In this document: piece by piece, positions 21,365 to 32,446 of the stretch
Layout: every line of letters starts with the position of its first letter
Position numbering within the stretch: position 1 is the first letter of the stretch
Source: Otatea glauca
Lineage: Eukaryota > Streptophyta > Magnoliopsida > Poales > Poaceae
Assembly: GCA_036346275.1 (NCBI GenBank)
Contig: CM070715.1
Location: 67,877,667 to 67,941,666 of the forward strand
DNA: 64,000 bases
Direction of reading: 5' to 3'
Translations under genes and position numbers: made by a program
Notes under the pieces: model-generated
The model's database searches: none
Told to the model about the DNA's origin: nothing
Seen by the model: only the letters and a program-made list of their open reading frames with translations

Positions 21365-22796
21365 TTCGAGAAGCACAAGTTGATGATACCGATATCAAGA
21401 AGATTAAGAGCAATATGAAGAAAGGAAAAGCCTCAGGTTTCACTGAAGATGAACAAGGTACCGTTTAGTATGAGAATCATATTTGCGTACCAGATCAGAA
21501 AGAGCTTAAGGAGTTGATACTCAAAGAAGTGCATAAGACTTTATACTCCATTCATCCTGGAAGTACCAAGATGTATCAAGACCTTAAAGAGAGGTATTGG
21601 TGGCCCAGCATGAAGCGTGAGATTGCAGAATATGTTGCACTTTGTGATGTCTACTAGAAGGTCAAGGCAGAGCATCAAAGGCTAGCAGGATTGCTATAGC
21701 CATTGAAGATTCCAGAGTGGAAGTGGGAAGAAATTGGTATGAATTTTATTACTGGACTTCCTAAGACCCAAGCAGGTTATGACTCAATCTGGGTAATACT
21801 GGATCGATTGACTAAGGTAGCTCACTTCATTCCGGTTAAGACTACCTATGCAGGAAATAAATTGGTAGAATTGTATATGTCAAGGATTATCAATCTTCAC
21901 GGAGTGCCTAAGAAAGTGTCTGATAAAGGAACCCAGTTTACCTCTCGTTTTTGGCAGAGTCTGCATGATGCCATGGGAACTCATCTCAGGTTCAGTACTG
22001 CTTATCACCCTCAAACAAATGAACAGACTGAGTGTGTGAATCAGATTTTTGAGGACATGTTGAGAGCTTGTGCCTTAACTTATGTTGCTAAGTGGGACAA
22101 GTGTTTACCCTATGCAGAGTTTTCCTACAACAATAGCTATCAAGCCAGTCTGCAAATATCGCCATTTGAAGCCTTATATGGAAGAAAGTACAGAACCCCT
22201 CTCAACTGGAAGGAGACTGGAGAAAGACAATTGTTTGGCCCTGCCATATTGCAAGAAGCTGAAGAGCAAGTTCAGCTAATTCGAGACAAGTTGAAGATAG
22301 CTCAAAGCAGACAAAAGAGTTATGCAAATAATCGTCGTCGAGATTTGAGTTTCGAGCCTAATGATTATGTTTATCTTAAGGTTACCCCTCTCAAAGGAGT
22401 TAAGAGATTCCAAGTAAAAGGAATCTTGCCCCTAGATATGTTGGACCGTTCAAAGTATTGGAACAAAGAGGAGAGGTTGCTTATAACCTTGAGTTGCCTT
22501 AGTCTTTTGCTGGAATCCATGACGTGTTCCACGTATCACAGTTAAAGAAGTGCTTGCGTGTGCCAGAGGAACAAATGCCGTTGGAAGCCATTGATTTGCA
22601 AGAGGATCTTACCTACAAGGAGCAACCAGTGAAGATTTTAGATGTTGCAGAACGTATCACGAGAAGCAAGACCATCCGTTTTTGCAACGTCCAGTAGAGC
22701 CATCATTCAGAAGAGGAAGCTACATGGGAGCGAGAAGAAGATTTGAAGCCCGAGTTTCCCCGCCTCTTCTATAGCCAGCCTGAATCTCGGGGTTGA
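21365..22796 (+). pseudogene. Chromovirus integrase with chromodomain-like tail
   Basis: The frame reads the zinc-binding HHCC region (HKTLYSIHPG, then CDVY followed by a stop, so the last cysteine of the usual C-x2-C is lost). A second stop is at about 21698. The catalytic core 21703-22545 is open for 280 codons and shows WVILDRLTKVAHF, S-D-K-G-T-Q-F-T-S and T-N-E-Q-T-E, so the D-D-E residues are kept. It is followed, after a frameshift near 22420-22480, by SQLKKCLRVPEEQ and the chromodomain-like KILDVAER, EEEATWEREEDL to about 22796. The chromodomain of such elements directs integration to marked chromatin; that is family knowledge. Confidence 0.9.
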
Positions 22797-22819
22797 TATT
22801 CCATTTAAGGGGGGAGGTT

Positions 22820-23483
22820 TGTAACATCCCAAAATTTGAGTTTTGGAATGTTTGAATTTGAAAATTGAACCATTTGCATTTTTCCCAACTTAATCAAGCT
22901 TAATTTGAATTTTCTATTAATAAAAGGATTTAATTTGACTAAACTATACATGAAACAAAAGATTTTCAGTCGTAGTTGGGTTCATTGTGATTCAAGGAAT
23001 TTTTCTATATTTTTTGTAGATTTTTCTGAATTTATTTGCTATTTATTTGAATTTATTTGCTTTTGTTTGAATTTCTAGAAATTTATCAAATCGGAAAATG
23101 TTTTCATTTTATAAAAACTCCTCGGGCCGAATCTTCTATGGCCCAGCCTGCTGCCTTGGCCCATCGACCCATTTCCGCGCATCCGCTCGGCCGCCGCCAT
23201 ACCAGCGCCAGCCCAATGACCAGCTCACGCCGCGCTTGAAACCCTAGCCGCATCCGCGCCTTTTTTATTTGCAGAGCCCCAAGTTCTCTTTTCCTCTGCA
23301 ATAGTTTATTTGTTTCTTACGCCCTTAGGGTATAGTGGTGTAAACTTTGATCATAAGGTCTGATGCTTTATTTAATAATAATCTGCCTCTTTTCATCTAT
23401 GTTTTCACTATGTGCACTAGCGTGATTCAGGAGTACTGCATTATACACAGAGGGTTTCGGATTTGCAAATCTGGGTCCCGACA
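22820..23483 (+). mobile_element. 3' LTR of the deleted gypsy element (664 bp, internal deletion)
   Basis: Starts TGTAACATCCC right after a purine tract AAGGGGGGAGG and ends GGGTCCCGACA. The first 450 bases match the 5' LTR; then the sequence jumps at about 23280 to the last 190 bases of the LTR. More than 2 kb present in full-length relatives is missing. Confidence 0.9.
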
Positions 23484-23488
23484 TATAG

Positions 23489-23772
23489 CCCCCTTGGTCC
23501 TCATTCAAAGCAAGTAGGATTCCTATTCCAAAAGAAATTATAAATCCTTTCATCTAGCATACCTTTTTATTTCCTAAAAGATTATATATGTCACCATATT
23601 TAACATCTTGTATACTCCATTTAAGATCGACAACTAGAAGGCCACTTGATTTTTATTTTGATTGTTTTTAACCAATTAGGTTGGTGAAAAATGGCATGTG
23701 CTCATGACTCCGGATTTTTGAAAGAAAAAGGAAACAAAAGGACCGACTAAAACTGAAGAATGATAGTAGGTG
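23489..23772. other. Unassigned sequence between two insertions
   Basis: AT-rich sequence without an open frame of note or recognisable repeat. It lies between the TATAG duplication of the gypsy element on the left and the hAT element on the right. It does not resemble the LTR on the other side of the gypsy element by eye. Confidence 0.5.
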
Positions 23773-23790
23773 CATTGTAGTAGAGGTGGG

Positions 23791-26700
23791 TGTAACATCC
23801 CAAAAATTTGGCCTATAATTTCACTTATGTGCATTTTGGTGATTTTCTGAATTTATTGGATTTTCCAGAAATTATTTGAATTTATTTTAATTAAGTATAT
23901 TGAACCTTTAGTGAAAACTAAATGTATATATAGATAAAGTTAATATAAAGTTTTACCAAAAATATTTTATTTGAGCTCAGAATGTCCCAAAGTATTTATG
24001 AGAATTTTCCTAGATTTTTCCTGATATTTTAATTGCCTTAAATGAATTAATCTAATTTCGGGAATTATTTTAAATCAAAAAGCTTTTGAAAAATCTTGGA
24101 GCGATCTTGGGCCAAGCCCGACACTATCGTCTTGTGACCCATCGCGGTCGCGGCCGTCGGCCAACCAGCCTTGCGTGCGTGTGGCCGTTGGATCGGATCG
24201 GGCGGTTTGTCTCCTTCGCGAAACCCTAGCGCCTTGGTAGTTGGATCAAGATCACGCGGTAAGGATTCCTTGCGTTGTTTTGGTAAGTTTAGATCTCGCC
24301 ATTGGATTTGGAAGGAGCGGATCGGATCGTATCGCCGGATCTAATCGTAGCCGTTCATCGCGGTCGGACGGACGCGATCATCGTCTCCGATTCGGTTTCG
24401 AATCCGCCGCCGCTTCTGCCGTCGCCGCGATGTGTTTTAGGGTTGCCTTTTACGGCGTTCACCGTGGCTATTTAAAGCGCGGACCGCACCGAGATCGCCA
24501 TCCCGAGCGCATCCGCCGATGCTAGCCTTCGCCGTCAGTCGCCGTCGCCCGTCGCGATAGAGCTCGCCGCGATTTTTAAATAGCGCCACCGGTCGTTTTC
24601 TTTAGTTTGCGTCTCCGTCAAGCCGCCGTTCGCGAATCGGTTCTAGATCCGGGCTCGTCGCGTCAAGCCGCATCGGGTAGCCACTTCATCTCGCCGAGTC
24701 GCGCCAAAGCGCCGTTCGGGAGGTCGTCGTCCTCCGCTCGGTGCGAGCCGCCGCCGTCTTTGCCATCTTCGTCGGGAAGCTTCATCCGGCCGTTGGATCG
24801 AGTTTGTTCGGTTGAGATCGCGCGCGCGTGCGTTAGGCGTTAGCCGTTGGATCATCGCTGGATATGCGCCGCGTGTCGAGCATCGGCTCGGCGGCGTTGC
24901 GACCGATCGATCTGCGCCGCGTGTCGGGCACGTGATGCGGGCGCCGTGAGCGCGTCCACGGTGGACGAGTCGGTTCCGTGGACCGGTCATCATGCGCCGA
25001 GTGGCGATGTCGGCGCTGATTGGCTCGGGCGAGGCTGGCGTCGACATTGCGCAATAAAGATCTTTTCAATAGAAAAATAACTCGGAAAAATCGGTTTTCT
25101 ATTTTCTGTATTTTCGATATTTATTCAAACTTCAAAAGGCTATATCTTTTGCATTTTAACTCGGATTCGAGTGATTCAAATTTCTAAAAAATTTTAAAAT
25201 CAAGATCTATTTATTGGTGAATTTTATTTTATTTTTGGAGTTTGGTTGCTCTCTATTTTGGTGTTTATTTGCTATTTTGGCATCGTTTAGCGTAGACGTT
25301 GAGCCTTTCGGTGATCGGAGGAAGATTCATCGCTTCAAGACCCAAGCTCGAGCAAGACCAGCACCTACTCCAAGGCAAGTTGTGCTTTGATCATGTTGCA
25401 CCTAATTTTCACTAAATTGCTATTTTGTCTCTTAAACTTTATGCATGATATTTTATGTGTATAAATGATTTCAATTAATCAGGAATTAGATAATATGCCT
25501 ATTTGAATTAAATCATACCTTGCCAATTTTATGCCATGATCTATTTGTCACCCTAGGATGTGGAATTATAGTTGGTTAATATTGATAATCAACACAGGCT
25601 AGTTAGACCGTCATAGATTGCTTAGCCATGCCACGTCATCACATGTGTCCGAATATTGATACTTAATCTTGACTAATGGAATATGGAACAATGTTTATGA
25701 ATTGGTGTGTCATGTCTTTGTCGCACCGTGATATCAAGTTGTCGTGGTGAGGAGGTCACACATCTAGATTGAAATGTTGATGGCATGTGGTGCTTGGTAA
25801 TCAAGTGGGTGGTAATGATTTTAGATTGGGGCAAGTGGCAAGGCGGTGTGCCAAGGTGGGCGAGGATGGCGGGGTATGTGGAAGTCTTGCCTTAATCACT
25901 TTAAGGACTTAACCTTGCAAGCCTTTGACTGAGTCCTTCTTGCAACCACATGTCCGGAATGGGACAGCCTAGTGAATAATTTGTGAAACCTAGATTTGAT
26001 CTTGTCGTGGTGAATAGTGAGTCCGGGTTACGGTTTAACTCACATGGCGCAAGAGAGGGCCTGTTGTGGTGGTTTAACCCTTGATGTTGAAACCTTAGCG
26101 GCGATCTTGGGTCTAGGTGTAGCATTGTAAAGGCTTTATTACGATCACTCGCCTTGGTGGTGTTTGGTTGTATCGTGTGGGTAAAGTGCATAACCTCTGC
26201 GAGTGTACAATCTATTGAATAGCCGTGCTCACGGTATTGGGCAATGCTCGGGAATTACAGTTAAGGGTTAGACTTTTGTTAAACAAAAACCTATTGGGAT
26301 GGCAAGGTGCCATGGAAAGTGGAAAATAATTTAGGATTGAGAAACTTGGTTACTTGAAATCTTGAATTTATTAATTCTTGTATTTGTTTCTTGCTTTCCA
26401 ATCTATTTACTATATTCTTGTTAAATCTTTGCTTTCTTGCCAAAATAGCCATATTAGCCATTCGTTTGGATTAAGCCAAGCATATAGAATATTAGACTTG
26501 CATTATTGTGCACAACTTGTTGAGTGCTTTATGTACTCACCCCAACAACAACAACTTCGAAGAGGAGGAATCTCGCCCTTCGTGGAGGAGGATTATATGG
26601 ATCACGAATGCTTAGGGTCCGAGCCTCATCGGTTGCTGTGGCGAATGGAGCGCCACTGCGTTTATTCTATTTCATTGCTTTTCATTGATACTTTTTATTT

Positions 26701-26876
26701 AAGCCACGTGAGGCATTATTCATGTAAGACAACAGATTATTATTAATCATTGAAGTTTATGCTATATTTATTTGTGTACGACTATGATAGCATCTATGTT
26801 GCGCTGTGTGCACTAGCGTGATCTGGACTAGTGCGGTATACACGGAGGGTCGGATTTGCAAATTCGGGTCCCGACA
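23791..26876 (+). mobile_element. 5' LTR of the Tekay-like element
   Basis: 3086 bp. The AT-rich start (to about 24110) is followed by a GC-rich block with the promoter word TATTTAAA at 24469, an 'aaaccctagcg' word at 24220, the 'gcgcaataaagat' block at 25050 and an AT-rich tail. Minus-strand and plus-strand open frames inside it recur in the other LTR copies and are judged incidental. Confidence 0.93.
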
Positions 26877-26880
26877 GAGG

Positions 26881-26893
26881 TGGTATCGAGCCA
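26881..26893 (+). other. Primer-binding site of the Tekay-like element
   Basis: TGGTATCGAGCCA four bases after the LTR. The usual initiator-Met complement reads TGGTATCAGAGCC; here CAGAG has become CGAG, one of many CAG-site changes in this element. Confidence 0.8.
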
Positions 26894-27087
26894 TCTTGAC
26901 TATAGGTCTTGGCCTAGGTAGTTGGTATCTCTTAGGAGTGTCAAAATTATTTTCTATAGAAAAGGTGAAATTGACTAATAAGAAACTCTTGGCTTATCTC
27001 ATCCCTCTACTCTCATCCTTGCTAAATTACCTTCTTTTCGTTGCCGTTTCAAGTGGAGATCTTATTCAAAATTTTGTTTTGAATAGA

Positions 27088-27740
27088 TGCCGATCTTCGA
27101 TCTTTAGTCGAGCGGGGTGGCTACGCCATGGAGCCGTGGAAAGTTCTTCAAGTGATTGGAGGCTTTGATCGTCCGCTCTCTGAGGAAGCAAGCTGGGCGT
27201 CAGCGGTGTGCATCGAGGATTCTTACGCAAGCTGATTATCTTCGCTCGAGAGTGCGGCGAGACCACGAGACCGATCCACATCACCGCTGAAGGTTCACTT
27301 ACGAGTGGAGTTCGGAGGCGCTAGACTTGCTCTCGACGGATCCGCCACGACTACGCCTCGAGCTTGGCGACACCGTGTTTCGGCTTCACCCGACGGTGCG
27401 GCGTACCAATCGGCGGATCGTGGAGGAGTGTGCCATGCGGTACACCTCGCTGAGTTCGCCACGGCCAGGAGGAGCACACGAGGACATCTGCGCGAGCCTG
27501 GAGGCAGTGTGGCGTTGAGTGGCGGGCGAGAGCTTCAAAAGACCCGTGACGCCGTGGCGAGTCATCGGTGAGTTGGAGGAGGCCTTGCGGTAGCGAGGAG
27601 ATAGCGGACCAGTCGTCCGGGGCGGATGAGGCCGCCAAGAAGAAGAAGACCGGAAGAGCGTGAGTGGGAGCACGAGGAGCCGCAGAAGGTCACGAGGATA
27701 GGTTCGCACCCATGCCACCACCCACCGGTGTATGCACGGA
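27088..27740 (+). pseudogene. Possible extra coding region between primer site and gag
   Basis: This part of the leader is GC-rich and reads like degraded coding sequence: in one frame a basic, arginine-rich stretch (SRVRRDHETDP) leads to EALDLL, LRLELGDTVFRLHP and RIVEECAMRYTSL, broken by a few stops and shifts, ending with an E/K/R-rich tail near 27660. I do not recognise a domain. The related element at 12951-13571 has no such block. It may be an extra ORF of the family or a captured piece of host coding sequence. Confidence 0.4.
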
Positions 27741-28048
27741 TCGATCTCGGCCAGGTGGTGGATGAGTGAAGTCGGTCTTAGAGTTGTGTTGAGACTCGAG
27801 TGTTGAGTCGCGTCTTTAAGTTAGCCTTTACCTTTTAGTAGGCGTTAAGGTTGCATGTTTAGTTTGGTTCTTAATTGTTTCTTTGAGTGTGCGGTATGTG
27901 TTGCAAAGCCCTTAGGCATTGTAAGCAACCATACCAAGTATTAATAAAGATTATTTAAGTTGGGTTTAACTTTGTTCCCCGCCTTAGAAATTCTTGCATC
28001 TTATCTATGCTACATCTACCTTTCCTAACCCAAGAAGCAATCAAGCGG

Positions 28049-29200
28049 ATGGTGAATACCCGCAAGCAACAACGGAGCTTGAGAAGTGGTCTGCGCCGGG
28101 CAACAATCCCAACGAAGGAGCACCACCACCACCACCAAAGGATATGCGAAACTTGGGAGCTTTTCTCATTGCGGACTCGGTTGATCGCATAATGATGCGT
28201 GAGATGACCAATATGGCTGCGATCAACAACCCCGCTTCTCAGATTAATAACGGCGGACCTCGTCCTTATTCCAAATTGTCAGACTTTATGAGGACCCGAC
28301 CGTCAACATTCTCGGGCAACGTCAACCCCTTGGAAGTAGATGATTGGCTGAGAACCACTTAGAGGAAGTTGTACATCACGCAATGTGAAGGGCATGAGAA
28401 GGTTCTTTATGCATCTCATCGGCTTGAGGAACAGTGCGAGAATGGTGGGAGAACTCTTGTGCTACTCACGAGGCACCCATGGAAATCACGTGGGAAGAAT
28501 TACAACGGCCTTTCGCCAATACCACGTGCGGAAGGAATGATGGACTGAAAAGGAAGAATTGGGCGCTTAAGCAAGGAGGCCAACGGTGGTGATTACTTGA
28601 ACAAATTCACACGATTAGCTCGCTATGCTCCACGAAGATGTGGCGACGGACAAGGCTAAGCGATCCGATTCATGAAGGATTAAACTTCGGGGCGCAAGTG
28701 GGGTGATTACCCACACTTTTCCAGTTTTCAAGAATTGGTAAACAAGGCTTTGATTACGGAGGATAAGCGCGAGGAGCTTGGGAAAATCGCAAGCGCTTGA
28801 TGACTAACCTGGTGGGCGCCTAACCACTGCGAATGAGGATGACCCATAGCGGTTTGCTAAGATCCAACCGCAAGTCGTTAACAAACCAAACAACACCTAC
28901 GCCGCGACCACGGGGCGAATTATCGGGCGCGGTCCAAGGTAACAATGCTCAAGGAGGAATCGTGATCGGCCGCGGAAGGTGCTACGATTGTAATGGTGGG
29001 GCATTATGCTAATAGATGTCCCCGAGAAAGGAGGTATCACGCGATGCGTTTCAACCTTGGGCGACACCGCTAAAGCACCTATGATGGGAGCGAATCGAGG
29101 AGCCGGACAGGCGGGAGCAACGCCTCAAGCTACTATTCGAGGCGAGTCAACCACATCACCGCCGATGGAGCCGGGAAGCATCGGGCGTCGTCTTGGGTAA
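28049..29200 (+). pseudogene. Tekay-like gag, frameshifted
   Basis: Opens MVNTRKQQ at 28049 and breaks frame within 50 codons. The core is readable at 28258-28362 (YSKLSDFMRTRPSTFSGN, VDDWLRTT) followed by a stop, then in other frames through the WEEL/FRQYHV and ARYAPEDV equivalents. A CCHC zinc knuckle region starts CYDCN at about 28979 but is broken. Length, order and wording agree with the gag at 13572, which is the better preserved copy. Confidence 0.85.
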
Positions 29201-32200
29201 GTTTTGGTAAACTCGATTACACCAGCGGTATTATTTGATTCAGAGCTTCGCATTCATTTGTCTCTCGAGCTTTTGCATCGAAAATGGTTTGAGCATGAAA
29301 AATCTTAAGTGTGTGATGCTAGTCAAGCCCGGGATCGAGTTAAGATCTAACCTTGGATGTTTGGGGTAAAGCTAAAAATTAATGGGGTAGAGTTCTAGCG
29401 AACTTGATTATTCTAGATGCCCAAGTTTTAGATGTTATCCTCGGTATGGATTGGTTAACCAAGCATAAGACGATATTGGATTGCGGTCAAAGGATTGTAT
29501 CCATTGAGAGCCCTAGAGGAGAAAAGGTGGAATTCGAGCGACATCGGTTCGTAAGGTCAATTAATTGTTAATAGCGTGAAAGCCGTCGGCATAGATGGCG
29601 TGCGGTGGTCGAGGAATATCGGATGTATTTCGGAGGATCTACAGGAATGCCGCGGCACCGTGACATCGAGTTTGTCATTGAGTTAGTACAGTACAGCACC
29701 AATAGCAAAAAGACCTTATCGGATGCCTACCGATGAGTTGGTGGAAATGAAAAAGCAGATCGACGAGTTATTAGAAAAGGGTTTTATAAGACCAAGTTCG
29801 TCGCCATGGGGAGCGCCAGTTTTGTTTGTCAAGAAAAAAGATGGAAGCCTTAGAATGTGTATTGATTACCGTGCACTTAATGAAGTAACGATTAAGAATA
29901 AGTATCCGTTGCCAAGGATTGATGATCTGTTCGACCAGTTGAGAGGAGCTGGAGTTTTCTCCAAGATAGACCTTCGTTCCGGATATCATCAACTAAAGAT
30001 TCGGGCGGAAGATGTTCCAAAGACCGCATTTTCTTCAAGATATGGACATTATGAGTTCACGGTCATGTCTTTCGGAGAACTTGATGAATAAGATTTTCAT
30101 GGAATACTTGGACAAGTTTGTTGTTGTGTTCATAGATGATATTTTGGTATATTCAAAGACCGAAGCAGACCACGCAAATCATCTGAGGCTAGTGTTGGAA
30201 AAGCTGCGTGCATAGCAAACCAGATGCTAAATTGATAAATCGACTTTTGGAAGGAAAGGTGGAATTTCTCGGTCATTTATGATTGCGAAGGAGTTGCCGT
30301 CGACCCAAGCAAAGTGGAAGCGGTGTTGCATTAGGAACAACCAAAGTCTGTCACTCAAGTCCGAAGTTTTCTGTGAATGGCAGGATATTATCGCCGATTC
30401 ATAGAAGGATTTTCGACGATTGCGAGACCTCTTACGCGATTGTTGAAAAAGGAAAAGAAATTTTCATGGGCGTCAGATTGTGATAAGGGTTTTGTGGAAT
30501 TAAAGCGTTTGACAACAGCCCCAGTGTTGGTTTTGCCTAATGTTGAAACGCTTTGATATATCTTGTGATGCATCAAGGCGAGGTCTTGGATGCGTATTGA
30601 TGCAAGAGGGTAAAGTGGTCGCATATCGTCAAAGCGATTAAGACCGCATGAAGGGAATTATCCTCGCATGACTTGGAATTGGCTGCCGTGGTGCATGCCT
30701 TGAAATTGTGGCGTCATTATCTCATGGGAAATAGATGTGAGATATATCGACCACAAGAGTTTGAAATATATCTTCACCCAATCAGATCTTAACATGAGGC
30801 AAAGGAGATGGTTGGGCCGATCAAGGATTATAATATGGGAATCCACTACCATCTAGGAAAGGCTAATGTAGTGGCTGATGCCTTGAGTCGTAAAAACTAT
30901 GTTACAAACATGATGGTACAGGAAGATCAATCGGAGTTGTGTAAGGAGTTTCAGAAGTTAAAATTGGTAATGGTTCGGAAGGATTTATAGTTGCTTTGGA
31001 AGTAAGGCCGACGCTTGAAGATCAGTTTGGGAAGGGCAAAAGGATGATGAGAAAATCAACCGAATCAAAGCTAAAAAGGATGAAGGATTAGCGGCAGATT
31101 TTTCTATGGATGGCCGGGGTACCATGTGGTTCAAGGGTCGTATTTGTGTGCCAAACAGACCAGAGCTTAAGCAGTTGATTTTAGAAGAGGCTCACGATTC
31201 CAAGTATTCAATCCATCCAGGAAGCGCCAAGATGTACCGGACTTAAGGGAGAGGTTTTGGTGGCGAATATGAAGCGTGAAGTCGTGAGCATGTTGCCTTA
31301 TGTGATATATGCCAGAGAGTTAAGGCAATACACCAGAGACCTGCAGGATTACTACAACCGTTAAAAGTTCCAGAATGGAAATGGGAAGAAATCGGTATGG
31401 ATTTCATCACCGGGTTGCCAAGAACCCAAAGTGGGTATGATTCTATATGGGTTATCGTGGATCGACTGACCAAAGTTGCTCACTTCATTCGAGTCAAGAC
31501 AACTTACTCAGGAGACCGGTTAGCAGAACTATACATAGCCAGAATTGTGTGTTTGCATGGGGTACCAAAGAAAATAGTGTCGAACAGTACCCGATTCACC
31601 TCGAGATTTTGGGATAAATTGCATGAAGCCATGGGAACACGTTTGAACTTGACGACGGCATATCACCCGCAGTGATGGTCAAGCGAAAGGGTAAATCAAA
31701 TTACGGAGGATATGTTAAGGGCTTGTGCATTAGCCTATACTACATCATGGGATAAATGTTTGCCATATGCGAGTTCGATTATAACAACGATTACGAGCTA
31801 GTTTGCGATGTCGCCATTTGAGGCTTTATATGGTCGTGCACTGTCGTACCCACTTGAATTGGAATGAGACAGAGAGCGTATGATATTTGGCCTGATATTC
31901 TCGAGAAGTGAAGAGCAAGTTGCTATGATAAGACGAGGTTGAAAATCGCGATCAAGGCAAAAGAGTTCTGGCGATAATCGGCGTCGTGATCTAAGTTTGA
32001 GCCCGATGATTTCGTGTATCTTAGAGTTACCCCTCGAAAGGAGTTAAGAGGTTTCACGCTAAAGGAAAGCTTGCCCCAAGATCGTTGGACCGTTCAAAAT
32101 TTTGAGCCGTCGAGGAGGTTGCTTATCGGTTGGAATTGCGCGATTGCTAGCGGCGTGCATGATGTGTTCCATGTGTCACAACTCAACAAGTGTCTTGGTG

Positions 32201-32403
32201 CGGCAGCGAGCGCCTATGGAAGAGATTGAGTTGCGAAGGATTTGACCTACAAGGAACAACCAATGAAAATTTTGGATGTCATGGACCGCAGGACCGGGAA
32301 CAAGTCGATTCGTTTTGCGAGTTCGATGGAGCAACCATTACGAGAATGAGGCAACACAGGGAGTGTGAAAAGGACACGAAGATAGAATTTCAAACCTATT
32401 CCT
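29201..32403 (+). pseudogene. Tekay-like pol: protease, RT, RNase H, integrase, chromodomain-like tail
   Basis: Protease: a damaged D-S-G box near 29238 and ILGMDWL near 29440. Reverse transcriptase: open at 29723-30091 with KKKDGSLRMCIDYRALN and PLPRIDDLFDQL; a deletion of about ten codons follows MSFG, and the catalytic FIDDILVYSK is in another frame near 30130. RNase H covers about 30500-30890, ending NVVADALSRK. Integrase: core open at 31397-31675 with WVIVDRLTKVAHF and the second aspartate changed (VSNSTRFTS in place of the usual S-D-x-G-T-x-F-T-S). The tail with KILDVMDR near 32268 ends at 32403. The polyprotein cannot be made. Confidence 0.9.
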
Positions 32404-32446
32404 AGCCACCTTGAATCTCGGGTCGAGATTACATTAAGGGGAGGTT

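Larger units (their letters stand above)
19685..23483 (+). mobile_element. Internally deleted Tekay-like gypsy element with TSD TATAG
   Basis: The element starts TGTAACTACCC at 19685 and ends GGGTCCCGACA at 23483. TATAG flanks it at 19680-19684 and 23484-23488, a perfect 5-bp duplication. Only part of the 5' LTR (to about 21355), the integrase end of pol (21365-22796), a purine tract (about 22806-22819) and a shortened 3' LTR (22820-23483) remain. The PBS, gag, protease, reverse transcriptase and RNase H are all gone. It cannot move on its own. Confidence 0.93.

Noticed and set aside
24643..25047. Arginine-rich minus-strand frame of 134 codons
   Set aside because: It recurs at 33376-33786 and 56974-57384 in the same LTR block and reflects GC-rich composition.
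25901..26191. Minus-strand frame beginning MHFTHTIQPN
   Set aside because: It recurs in LTR copies at 922-1128 and 58275-58568 with no protein-level signal; a shadow of a repeated sequence.
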